Of a DNA stretch of 64,000 bases, positions 55,353 to 64,000 are shown one piece after another (within the stretch, counting starts at the first letter, position 1; every line of letters begins with the position of its first letter). Location: assembly GCA_014529385.2 (NCBI GenBank), contig CM043949.1, forward strand, positions 114,393,477 to 114,457,476, written 5' to 3'. The DNA comes from Adiantum capillus-veneris (taxonomy: Eukaryota > Streptophyta > Polypodiopsida > Polypodiales > Pteridaceae). Both the position numbers and the translations under genes were made by a program. Below the pieces are notes generated by a model that was not told the origin of the DNA, made no database searches, and saw nothing but the letters and a program-made list of their open reading frames with translations.

Positions 55353-56345
55353 GTAACGAGGGAGAGAGAGAGAGAGAGTTAGACTGTGCCCTGGCTTGGA
55401 TGACCACAGAGAATGAGAGGTAGAGTGAGAGGGAGGGTGCTGGGGAGAGAGTGAGGGAGTGTGTGTGTGTGTGTATGGGTGGGTGGGTGTGTAGGTATTA
55501 AGAAAGAGAGAGAAAAAAAACTATTCTATGCACCCGCATGGGCTATTACACAGAAAGCGAGAGAGTCTGAGAGAGTAGACGGCTGAGAGGGGAGAGAGAG
55601 AGAGAGATGGAGCGAGAGGGTGATTGTATGTGTCTGTGTGTGTTTGTATAAGTGATGAGAGAGAGATAGAGAGAGAGAGAGAGAGGGATTATGCTGAGCC
55701 CACTAGGCTGTTGCCGAATCAGGAAAGGAGGGCAAGGAAGAGTCAATGGGAGGGAGAGACTGAGAGAGTGCCGAGAATGAGAGAGGGAGAAACCTGGGGG
55801 GGGGGGGGGGGGGGGGGGGGGGGAGGGTGAACAAGGGAGGGAGAGTGTGAGGGATAGGGTGATGGATGGAGAGAGAGAGAGAGAGCTATTTCGGCTCATA
55901 CATGGCGGGTCTTGCTTTTGGATTGACGAACAAGAGGAGAGAGAGACAGAGAGCTATTTCATGCCCCCTTTATTGGGCTTGATTAGAGAGAGTGAGAGAA
56001 CAAGAGGGAGTGTGAGTAAGAGAGAGGAACTATCTCGAGTAATGGATGAGAGGGAGAGAGAATTGTCCCATGCTGCATGGCAGCCCCTGTGGGTTGACGA
56101 ACGAGGGGGAAAAAGAGGGAGTCTAGCTGCATGTTATAATGAAGGAGGGAGAGTGGAAATAATGGAGGAGAGGGGGGGAGGTGGTGCCAAGGGAGGGGTG
56201 GTCCACTGTGGGCATATGCATGGGAGGAAAAAGAGTGGCGGGGTGGCAGGCTTAAAAACGTTTTATTTTTCCTTCATTGTTTATTTTTAGACTCTCCTCG
56301 AGTGGGGTTGGTTCTCGTGGCCACATTTTCAAAAATCGACCATCA
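54478..56345 (-). repeat. 5' LTR of E2, U3 part with TATA box
   Basis: Continues the LTR after E5. The TATA box (complement of cttttata, 54490-54497) is 12 bp from the E5 junction, so E5 separates promoter from start site by 16 kb. It holds a (TG)n run at about 55109-55164, T22 near 55207, several AG runs and G28 at 55796-55823. Confidence 0.85.
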
Positions 56346-57048
56346 ATAGTTCTTATAGGTTTGTGCCCAGATTGCAGGACAGTCTTACGGGTTTGTGCCT
56401 AGATTGCAAGACAATTTGGTTGTATGGTAAGCCAATGACACTAGGGGTAATAAACTCTCAGAAAGAGGAGTGAACTCTTGGGGTTGGAATATTTGAATGA
56501 AGAATGATTGTGTGCTATCTTTCTTCTAGGAAAGAATGTTTTGGTGCGAATTTTGATAATGTTTGAAGGACTATTTTAAGGAACTTGCAATAAAAAACAT
56601 AAGCAAGGAACTTTGTGCTATAAACAATCATGTGTTAGTACTTAGGAAACAAGATTAAAGTGTGAGTGTGGGGGTTTCCACATCTATAAATGGGTGGTTT
56701 TGATTATTCAAGAAACTCTCCACTCCTTTTCATTAAGGAAAGTCAAAATTAGAACCTCATTGTGCCAAGAGTTGAGAAAGTCTCAAATGTTTGTCTCTAA
56801 AAGCTACAAGAAAAAAGGCATTTAAGCTTCTCTCTTTTGGAAGATGTGTTCTAGGAACGTTTAAATGTTTGTACTAGCTCATGCTTTCCCGTGAAGAAAG
56901 GGCTACAAAACCTATCTAATGGCTCAGACCAAAGCTACCTTGTGATGAGAGCCTATCCATTCGAATCAAATCTATCTTGAATATTCTTTTTCCAATATTA
57001 GGTACCCCAACTATCGAGTGGTTACGGTGACAAGGTGAGGACCTCACA
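56346..57048 (+). repeat. E4 left LTR, second part
   Basis: Continues from 29247 as read in the other copy (ggtttgtgcccag..gcaggacagtcttac). It includes the E3-like stretch gaaactctccactcc and ends GTGAGGACCTCACA. E3's LTR ends the same way. Confidence 0.7.
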
Positions 57049-57050
57049 TG

Positions 57051-57062
57051 TGGTATAAGATA
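57051..57062 (+). other. Degenerate primer-binding site of E4
   Basis: TGGTATAAGATAC two bases after the LTR; the initiator-Met type would be TGGTATCAGAGC. Confidence 0.5.
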
Positions 57063-57197
57063 CTAGGTTAGGATTCTAGGAGTTTGTTTGGTTATCCAAG
57101 CATTCCAGCTAATATATGGCTTGTAAGTCTTTTGAGTATACGTTTCGATGTGACATAATGATCATGTTGACAAAGAATTTTTCACCACCTTCATCAA

Positions 57198-57622
57198 GTG
57201 TTTATAAAGGCTAGGAGATGGCTTGGAGTGGTGGAATCCTATACATTTATGCTTCAAGAATTGCGTGCATCAAGACAGATCTCAAGAAGCTACAATAGGT
57301 GGAAGAGTTGTGAGTGGTTCAGTTATACTATTTTGTCACCAACAAGAAGGATAATGGAAACTTTGTTATTGCTAAACCAGTAGTCACTCAAAATGAGTGG
57401 GTCTATAATAGAGTTATCAAAGTCATTTCACTGCAACAAGTTAAAAGTTTTTCACTTATCAAGAATTTTCTTCTAACCACAAATAGGTTTGTAGTTGATG
57501 AACCTAAGAATGATGTAAATAAGGATTATCATATTGATGATGTAGTGTGCTTACAAACGAGTATTGCCTATATTACTATGCATGAGGACAATCTACTCAT
57601 AGAATGCTATAGCTTAATATGA
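57198..57622 (+). pseudogene. Unknown pre-gag ORF of E4
   Basis: ORF 57314-57622 (102 codons) reads VTQNEWVYNRVIKVISL then NFLLTTNRFVVDEPKN, which aligns with E3's VTIRNRWVYD and NVFIGYPEL region. The upstream end is in another frame (57198-57383). It lies between primer-binding site and gag as in E3. Function unknown. Confidence 0.4.
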
Positions 57623-57870
57623 TAGGAACAATATTGTAAATACTTTATGAAAACTACAAAAGAGTTTTGTTCTCTTCAATTTGTGTCTTGAGTTTTGCCT
57701 TGAATCGTTGAAAGTTAAATTCCTTGAACATATTGACTTGAGCCGTCATTGATAAGTGTATTTTTGCATAAGTACCATCCACTGCACTATAAACTACCAT
57801 ACACGAGAAAAAACTTCTCCTAAAACAAGTCCATCTCCCACATTCAAAGAAGAGGAGCCATATTGAGTGC

Positions 57871-58440
57871 AATGAAGAAGCTTGGATTGATGCGATGAAA
57901 GAACATTTTGAAGCTGCAAGGACCCAACCTGAAAATTAAACTATGCTTGCAATGTTTTCCCTTCTAGGTGATGTGAAAATATGGTGCAAGAAACATTGCA
58001 AGGACTTGGGTATCCTAGGATCTTCTCAGTCTTGAGAGGATATGAAAAGAGATGTTACAAAGCAATATCTTCCACCAGCTCATTGGGCCGTCAAGATAAA
58101 TGAGTTCTTCGTTTTAAAACAACTAACCTTATTTGTGGGGGAGTATTACTCCAAATGCATAACCGTACAAATATATGAACCCAAAATTTCCATTGAGTAG
58201 CATGTAGCTAGATTCTATCAAAGATTAAATCAACCCTTGAATACATGTCTTGAAGCAATGAGACCCATATTACTCTAGGATGCTCTCTTAAGGGAAAACC
58301 CTCTAGCTAAAAAAATGGCTAGGAATCAAGGGAGAGTAGACTTTAGGAATCAAAGAGGCAGACTCAATATTGGAACCCTAGACCTTCTTAATCTTATCAA
58401 CCTCACCTTGTCTTAGTAGCAGCTATAGTAAATTAACTTA
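57871..58440 (+). pseudogene. gag: gag of E4, broken
   Basis: EAWIDAMKEHFEAAR, then VTKQYLPPAHWAVKINEFFVLKQ and EYYSKC..VQIYEPKISIE, and RFYQRLNQPLNTCLEAM align stretch by stretch with E3's gag. Stops occur at 57938, 58034 and 58198. A very worn knuckle (WYECNELSLQEKM) follows at 58460. No protease or RT is found further on. Confidence 0.7.
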
Positions 58441-58444
58441 GCCT

Positions 58445-59734
58445 CAACATTCAAATATCCATTGGTATGAGTGTAATGAGTTGTCACTACAAGAAAAAAT
58501 GCCCTGGAAGAAATGTAGAAACAATCTCAAATGAAATTCTTGGCAGCCATGACTGATTTGGCTATTTTTCCAGCAAATAAATTTCTTTCTTGTCCAATGT
58601 GCACTTGTTCAAGCACCAAATGGTAGAGATCAACATGTTCATCATGGATAAAGGAATGCACATAGAGGTCGTGGAAGTGGAGCTGTGGATCAAGCTCATA
58701 CTATTGTTACAGAAAAGCCAATTTTAGGGACCATGTTGAGGAGAGAGAAACTTTGAATTCTTTACTCTCAAGAAAGGGATCTTAGAAACAAAATCATCAT
58801 TGAGCACTCAGTGAAGTAGAAAGAAGTTCCTGAAAAAGATTCAAGATGGGAAGACAAAACTTTTCTCCAAAAGATCTTCCAAATTTACCTTGAGGACATT
58901 TTAATTCTTGAACTTGGGAAGAATGTACGGTTTCTACTACCCTAGGAGACTGGGTCTCCATGCAAAAACATTATCATGCCATTTTGATCATAAATCAGAA
59001 GTTTCTATTTTTAGCAATCTTTTCCACCATTGATGATCTATTGATGTATATATTGATGTAGGCCTTTTAAAAGTAAAATTTCAACTTCTTTGTCACTTTT
59101 GTCCAAAAATAGAAAGTTTTGAGGTGCTTGCCCCTATTTAGACATGATTATCTCATCTAAATATACCTGGCCTTGAATTTCCATAAAAATAGTTGTGTGC
59201 TCCAAAAATTGCTAGATATACTAGGTGTGTGCATCTCTTACATTGGCTCGTCATCCTCTAGCTTGCCTTTCAAAAGCAATTTTCTGGATTGAATTTTAAT
59301 AAGCTAAGCTCACCCTAGTCAATTAATCAATATCCTAAACCTAATCAAATTAATGCACAATTCAAAGGTATACATGTCTATGCATGTGCATGTGCATGGG
59401 CATGTGCATGTGCATGGGCATGGGCATGTGTGTGCATGTGTATGCATGTCCACGGACGCTCATAAGATGACCCATAGCCATGTACCCATCTGTTTTGGAA
59501 ACAATGGCTCTAAGCATGGGGTTACATGAGGTGTAGCACACAAAGCTATCATGGAAGGCTTAGCTGATGTGCACTTTTGACCTATCCTGGCAAGCAAGTG
59601 ACCTTAGGACACCTTTAGTAATTAGAACAGCAATAGGGGGTGCTTTCGATGCAATAGGTTCTAATTTGGCTCTTAGAATCTAGGGCCTAGCCTAGAAACA
59701 AAGGGGTAGCCCCAACTTGCCAGAATCTATTAAA
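58445..59734 (+). other. E4 interior after gag and U3 of its right LTR; no pol
   Basis: Only stop-rich sequence is seen. A hexamer-like run (catgtg/catggg) is at 59373-59452. The start of the right LTR lies somewhere here but could not be placed; a TATA-like 'ctattaaaagga' is at about 59731. Confidence 0.4.
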
Positions 59735-60803
59735 AGGACCCTTCTCTCACTCAGATTGGACACACTCCTAGGAGAAGAAGACTTTGAATTCTCTACATTT
59801 AACTCTATGAAGTAATAATAGACTAATTAATCAATTTCATAGCCTCTTACGTATGACCAAATAATCGAATTCTCGTCAATATGATTGCAAAACAAGCTAA
59901 TCTCCTTCAAATTCTTTCTTCAAGTACTTGCAAGAAATTTATGCAAGCTAAATGTGTGATTAGTGTAAACTACATCATTGGATGGTATGGATATGGATGC
60001 CTTTAGGCTTTACATAATCACATTTTTTCCTACCATAAATTTGAATTATTGGAAGAGAAGTGTAAATTGGTGTAATTATCATTTTTACGACCTTACGGTC
60101 AAATTGGTTTCCATCAAATTAGTTTTACCTAAGTTCAACTTGACTATGTAGTCATGAAGATGGTCCCAAAAAGGACCCGTGTTAACAAGACTCACTTTAA
60201 TGAGGATGGCACTAGTTCAGAAGATGATAAGGGACAAAGAAGTGCAATGGAGGATGTGCCATCAAACTCACGGGGCATCCGCCTTGAAATAGATAAGGTT
60301 AGAACAATTTAATTGAGTATTGTATGCATTGCATAAACAATAGAGTAGAAAAGGAAAAGGGAAAACAATTTTCAAATGGGACTAAATTGATTACAAACTA
60401 CGACATATATATTCATAATTGTTTTTATTATAGGAAAGGATTGTTTGAAAAGTAGATTGTTTGGTCGTAGAAAATAATTATATCGAGGAAGGAGGGCTTA
60501 GCAGAGTGAATGCTGAACGTGTGTGCATATAGGTACACATATCTTCCAGATTTGTGTCCAGATTGCAAAATAGCTCGTGTAGGTTTGTGCCCATATTGTA
60601 GGATAGTCTTGCATGTTTGTGCCGAGATTGCAAGACATTTTGATTATATGGGCAACCAAAGACACCAAGGATAATAAACTCTTGCTAAGATAAATGAACC
60701 GTTGGGGTTGGGATATTTTAATGAAGAAGGAGCGCATGTTTTTTTTTCGAGGAATGAATGTTTTGGTACTAATTTTTTGATAATGTTTGAAAGGATGTTT
60801 TAA
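59735..60803 (+). repeat. E4 right LTR, first part
   Basis: Matches 28585-29247 then 56346-56580 without the E2 insertion, which gives a natural empty-site copy. It ends in TTAA at 60800-60803, the duplication of the DNA element. Confidence 0.65.
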
Positions 60804-62140
60804 CACTAGAATGGTAACAAGACACTTTTATGTCCTTGGACACTTTTGTGTCCTGTTAAGTGGCCATTTTGCTTGAATTATTTGAAGAGTATGGAAATGA
60901 ATTTCTAGGTGTTGTATATCCACAAATTTGCCTTATGAGATGAAAAAAACTTAGCATTTTTTTTGGAGTATCGATGTCACCATTAACCTTACTCTTGCAC
61001 AACATTTTTGAACCTAAATTGTGTGAAAAAACGGGTCCTGTTTTTGGCTTTTTTTCAATTTTTGGCAACTATACCACTCTAAACTTCATGTTTGTGAGGT
61101 TTAGATGGCTAGAGGTTAGTCCTTCATAGTTCTCAACATGTTTTGATGCTTGTAGGCAGAGCTAAGTGTTAAAATTGAAAGTTATGACCAATTTACAAGA
61201 ATTGCATAATCCTGTTTTTTGGCCAAAATTAGCACTTTTATGATTTTTTTGGTGGCTTTCTTGATATCCAAATTCAATTTTGATTGTGTAAGTGTAATGT
61301 ATAACATAAAGCTAATCTTCCTTGAGTTTTGGGGGACCTAATATGTTATATAGCATAGTATATGATGATGGTTGAGTTTTTTGATTGTTGAAGAATAGGA
61401 TACATTTTAGAGTAGCAAGTATAACTTTCTCAATATTGCTAGTTTCTTAGGCCAATTGTGTGTATTTTGTAGGTAGTAACCATATCTAATCATAGACTAC
61501 AAACTTGGCTAGATATTGAGTAGTTTCTATGGGTTTCTAGAGGTCATAATGCTAAACCCAGTTTTTTCATGTTTACTGTATTTAGCACTTTATCATTGCC
61601 CCCAAGGTTCCAATTGTAAGAGATCAATTATCCTTTTGACATGCTCCATGGATCCTTTTGAATGAAAAGTCCCAAAGGGAACTAAGAAAACATGTAGATA
61701 GTATCTGTATTGAGCGTGACTATAGAAACTTTGATGATAGGTCCGCAGAATGGCAAAAGTGCAACTTTTTTGTACCTTTTTTTTGCCCAAAAAAAAATTA
61801 GTGAGGTAAAAGCAACCATATGTTTTGGTCACCAACCCATTGAAGTTAATGGGGCATTTTATCTCAGGTCCTACAAAAATCCCCACTCTTATTTATATGC
61901 AATCAACCGTAAGAAATTGCTGTTTTGGGCAAAATGCACTGGTCCATCAACTTTGGAGGCTTGTAGTGACCAAGGGATGAGAAAAATTACAAGTTTCTCA
62001 TTTTTTCCATATGTAGTAGTTATTGAACTATAAGCTTATGAAAGGATTTTTCAAAATGAGTGGATCTACTATGGTTTTGGAATTTTTTGCCAAAACCCTG
62101 AAAGGACACTTTTATGTCCTATTAGGTTACCATTCTCGTG
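60804..62140 (+). mobile_element. TTAA-flanked DNA element, 1.34 kb, piggyBac-like or Tourist-like
   Basis: Inverted termini CACTAGAATGGTAAC and (complement) CACGAGAATGGTAAC agree at 14 of 15 bases. TTAA flanks both sides (60800-60803, 62141-62144), and the uninterrupted E4 left LTR has a single ttttaagg here, so TTAA was duplicated. Subterminal ggacacttttatgtcc hairpins occur near both ends (60821 and 62104). No credible transposase ORF, so it is non-autonomous. TTAA duplication with CACTnG-type ends is typical of piggyBac; a 3-bp (TTA/TAA) Harbinger-type reading does not fit both flanks. Strand is arbitrary. Confidence 0.7.
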
Positions 62141-62630
62141 TTAAGGAATCTTTGACAAGAAATGTAAGAAAGAAATTTTGTGTTATGAACAACTACATGA
62201 CATTAATTATAAAACAAGATAAAAGTGTGAGTGTGGAAGTAGAAAGTGGAAAGTGGGGATTGGCTCATGTTGCCATGTTTATGGATGCGTAGTCTTGATT
62301 GGTTGAGAAAATCTCTGCTCCCCTTCATTTAGGAAAAACCAAATTAGAACCTCATTGCACCAAGTGCCAAGAAACTCTCAAATGTTTGTACCTTTGAAAG
62401 ATATGAAAAAAAAGCATTTGAGCTTCTCTATTTTGGAAGATGAAATCTAGGAGCGTCTAAATGTTCATACTAGTTCATGCTTTCCTTGTGAGAGAGGTCT
62501 AGGAAACCTATCTAATGATTCACACTCATCATCTTGTGACGAGAGGATGTCCATTGGAATCGAATATTTCTTGACTATTTTTTTCAAACAATTAGGTCCT
62601 AGTGACCTATCAAGTACCCCCAGCTACCGT
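62141..62630 (+). repeat. E4 right LTR, second part, cut by E7
   Basis: Matches 56575-57020 of the left LTR (aagaaactctcaaatgtttg; ttggaagatgaaatctagga). It stops at ctaccgt, about 22 bp before the expected GAGGACCTCACA end, where E7 begins. Confidence 0.65.
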
Positions 62631-63380
62631 TGTTGGGGGATATGTGTTCGAAACGTGATCCGGGCAGGCGCTGGGCCTCTACTGTGGGAGGTGTGAGAGA
62701 GAACAAGGAAAACAGATGCATATGGCTTTGGCAATCACCGTAGTCTTCAATTAATCAATTCAAACTCTGAGTACAATATAATTAGTAGCCAAGGTGAGTT
62801 GTTAGTAGCACCAACACTTGGATCAATTAGTAAATAGGAGTTAGCTCCCTTTACAGATTAACCGAACCGTTAACGACACCGTGGCTTAAGATAGTGATTA
62901 ATTAACCTTCAGACTAATGAGAGTGATAAAAACTTTTGCTTGCCGCTTTACCTGCTTTATCTACATTCAAGATTCTGCATACTTCATGTAAGTTTACTAT
63001 GTCGATCATCGTGCTTCAATTATTGCCAAATCTTCTGCAGCTCCCTGCTCTATTTGCTTTGCATTGTCTTCATCACCGCACACAATCTTTGACTTCATCC
63101 TCTAAGCAACTTGCCTTCAAGCTCTGTATGCTAGTGATTCCTCTTACCGAGCCCAAGAGAGAGAGAGAGAGAGAGAGAGTTTCTCTTGTTTTTCCACCAC
63201 GAGAGAGAGAGCCCGTTTCTTGCTTCAAACCCTCCCTTGCCAGCTTATTCATAACCCTCCTTATCGTCTCATATCCCTTTTGCTGGCTTCTCCTCGATTG
63301 CTCCTCGTCTCCCTTAGATGCTAGCTGAGGAAGTGAGAGAGCGAGAGAAAGCTTGAGAGAGAGAGAGAGAGATAGAGAGA

Positions 63381-63429
<49 letters not shown>

Positions 63430-64000
63430 CTTGCTTTGTTTGCCTTCCCTTGCTTGTTCACCCTCCTTGCCTCTTTCCCTTTGCATGTTGAGGACAAGAG
63501 AGAGAATGCTTCCCTTTGCTTGCTTATCCCCTCTTTGCTTAAAACAGCACCCAATGGTGCCGCAACTACTGACGTGGCACGGGATTTGCCCCTATGACAT
63601 GGCAGGCAAAACTGTGGATGACACAAAATTTGGCCGGACCTGTCTTGAATGTGGTTGCCATGGCTTGATCTGCATTTTCCGTTTCTTGGCCGCCACCGTT
63701 GGAGCACCACCTCGGCCTACACGAGCCACATCACCCCTTCTTGTGCTCGTCCTCTCACTGGCTACCCGTTTTCTTTTCCATGCTTCACTTTTGTTTTCCC
63801 CTCTCTCCACACTAAAGCCCTTATTTTATTCAAATGGGCGGCCATTGGTATTGGGCCCTTGGGCACCATAGTCTCCTTAGGCGGGTGGCCCTCAAAGGGC
63901 ACCAACTTGAGCATGTTCCCTTGGGTGGCCATTGGTATTGGGCCCTTGGGCACCATAGTCTCCTTGGGCGGGTGGCCCTCAAAGGGCACCAGCTTGAGCA
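62631..64000 (-). mobile_element. E7: LTR end of a further minus-strand element, incomplete
   Basis: Begins TGTTGGGGGATATGTGTTCG. Its complement ends in CCCAACA and carries a CT-rich leader and 'gaagactacggtgattgcc', as R-U5 of an LTR would. No PBS or coding part is visible before the window ends, so assignment rests on style and on the abrupt end of E4's LTR. It includes AG and AC microsatellites (63147-63180, 63355-63430). Confidence 0.45.
63838..64000. repeat. 87-bp tandem repeat running off the window
   Basis: gccattggtattgggccc recurs at 63841 and 63928, 87 bp apart. On the minus strand the unit is open and in frame, giving a 29-residue repeat containing VPFEGHPPKETMVPKGPIPM. Whether it is translated is unknown. 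Confidence 0.6.

Larger units (their letters stand above)
29248..56345 (-). mobile_element. E2: Tat-like Ty3/gypsy element with dual RNase H, split by E5
   Basis: Read on the minus strand: 5' LTR (56345-54478 plus 38334-37885), primer-binding site, pre-gag ORF, gag, protease, RT, RNase H, second RNase H, integrase, polypurine tract, 3' LTR (31281-29248). Without E5 it is about 10.9 kb. The 4-bp duplication atag is at 29244-29247 and 56346-56349 (atagt if the LTR T is shared). E4's other LTR shows the same site unoccupied near 60570. RT style (IYPVEDSEWVS, DHFPLPF, CDGYS) and the second RNase H place it in the Tat part of the non-chromodomain plant gypsy group. Many stops make it inactive. Confidence 0.85.
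28585..62630 (+). mobile_element. E4: gypsy element related to E3, host of the nested stack
   Basis: Two diverged LTR copies bound a gag-only interior (57049-59734). The left copy is split by E2 (28585-29247 and 56346-57048). The right copy is split by a TTAA-flanked element (about 59735-60803 and 62141-62630) and cut off by E7. LTR end GAGGACCTCACA, pre-gag ORF and gag are like E3, so the two belong to one family. No protease or pol was found. Both outer edges are uncertain because the U3 ends could not be aligned. Confidence 0.65.

Noticed and set aside
55057..55899. Cys-Val and Ser-Leu repeat ORFs
   Set aside because: Translations of TG/AG simple repeats in E2's LTR.
58485..58498. CACTACAAGAAAAA, a classic CACTA terminus sequence
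   Set aside because: No partner terminus was found downstream, and the stretch falls inside E4's decayed gag knuckle (WYECNELSLQEKM), so it is a coincidence.
1..64000. tRNA, rRNA or host gene
   Set aside because: No tRNA-like cloverleaf, rRNA core or multi-exon host gene was recognised by eye; short ones could be missed.

Overview
This window reads as repeat-dominated nuclear DNA of a land plant. Ty3/gypsy LTR retrotransposons of two plant-typical kinds are present: chromodomain-bearing elements primed by initiator tRNA-Met, and Tat-like elements with a second RNase H. A CACTA (En/Spm) DNA transposon is also present. I found no intact host gene, rRNA, tRNA or CRISPR. The species cannot be told from the sequence; a large, TE-rich plant genome is the most that can be said. 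Nearly every coding region is broken by stops, frameshifts or deletions.

Layout from the left. (E0) 1-1592 is the 3' end of a truncated LTR element: a decayed unknown ORF, a polypurine tract and one LTR. (E1) 3126-13838, + strand, is a 10.7-kb Tat-like element with 1.9-kb LTRs and only gag and protease; a divergent LTR lies inside it in reverse. (E3) about 13941-24370, + strand, is a gypsy element with an unknown pre-gag ORF, gag, protease and reverse transcriptase. It is cut by a 4.3-kb CACTA transposon (18213-22511, 3-bp TSD) that carries a 173-bp satellite-like tandem array and a broken En/Spm-type gene. A short LTR element (25617-27458, 5-bp TSD) follows.

From 28.6 kb to the end is a four-deep nest. 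(E4), a relative of E3, is the host. Its left LTR is split by E2 (29248-56345, minus strand), a Tat-like element with gag, protease, RT, RNase H, a second RNase H and integrase. The 5' LTR of E2 is split just beside its TATA box by E5 (38335-54477, minus, chromovirus), and the gag of E5 is split after about ten codons by its close relative E6 (43965-52449, minus). The right LTR of E4 is split by a 1.34-kb TTAA-flanked DNA element (60804-62140) and cut off by the LTR of another minus-strand element (E7, 62631 to the window end).

How the parts relate. E1 looks like a non-autonomous gag-protease partner of the E2 family: they share the primer-binding site, polypurine tract, pre-gag ORF, gag and protease, and a U5 stem-loop. 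E5 keeps its RT but has lost the integrase core; E6 keeps integrase but has lost the RT catalytic core. The least expected signals are the pre-gag ORF shared by E3 and E4, the U5 stem-loop shared by E1 and E2, the 173-bp array inside the CACTA element, and the TTAA-flanked element.
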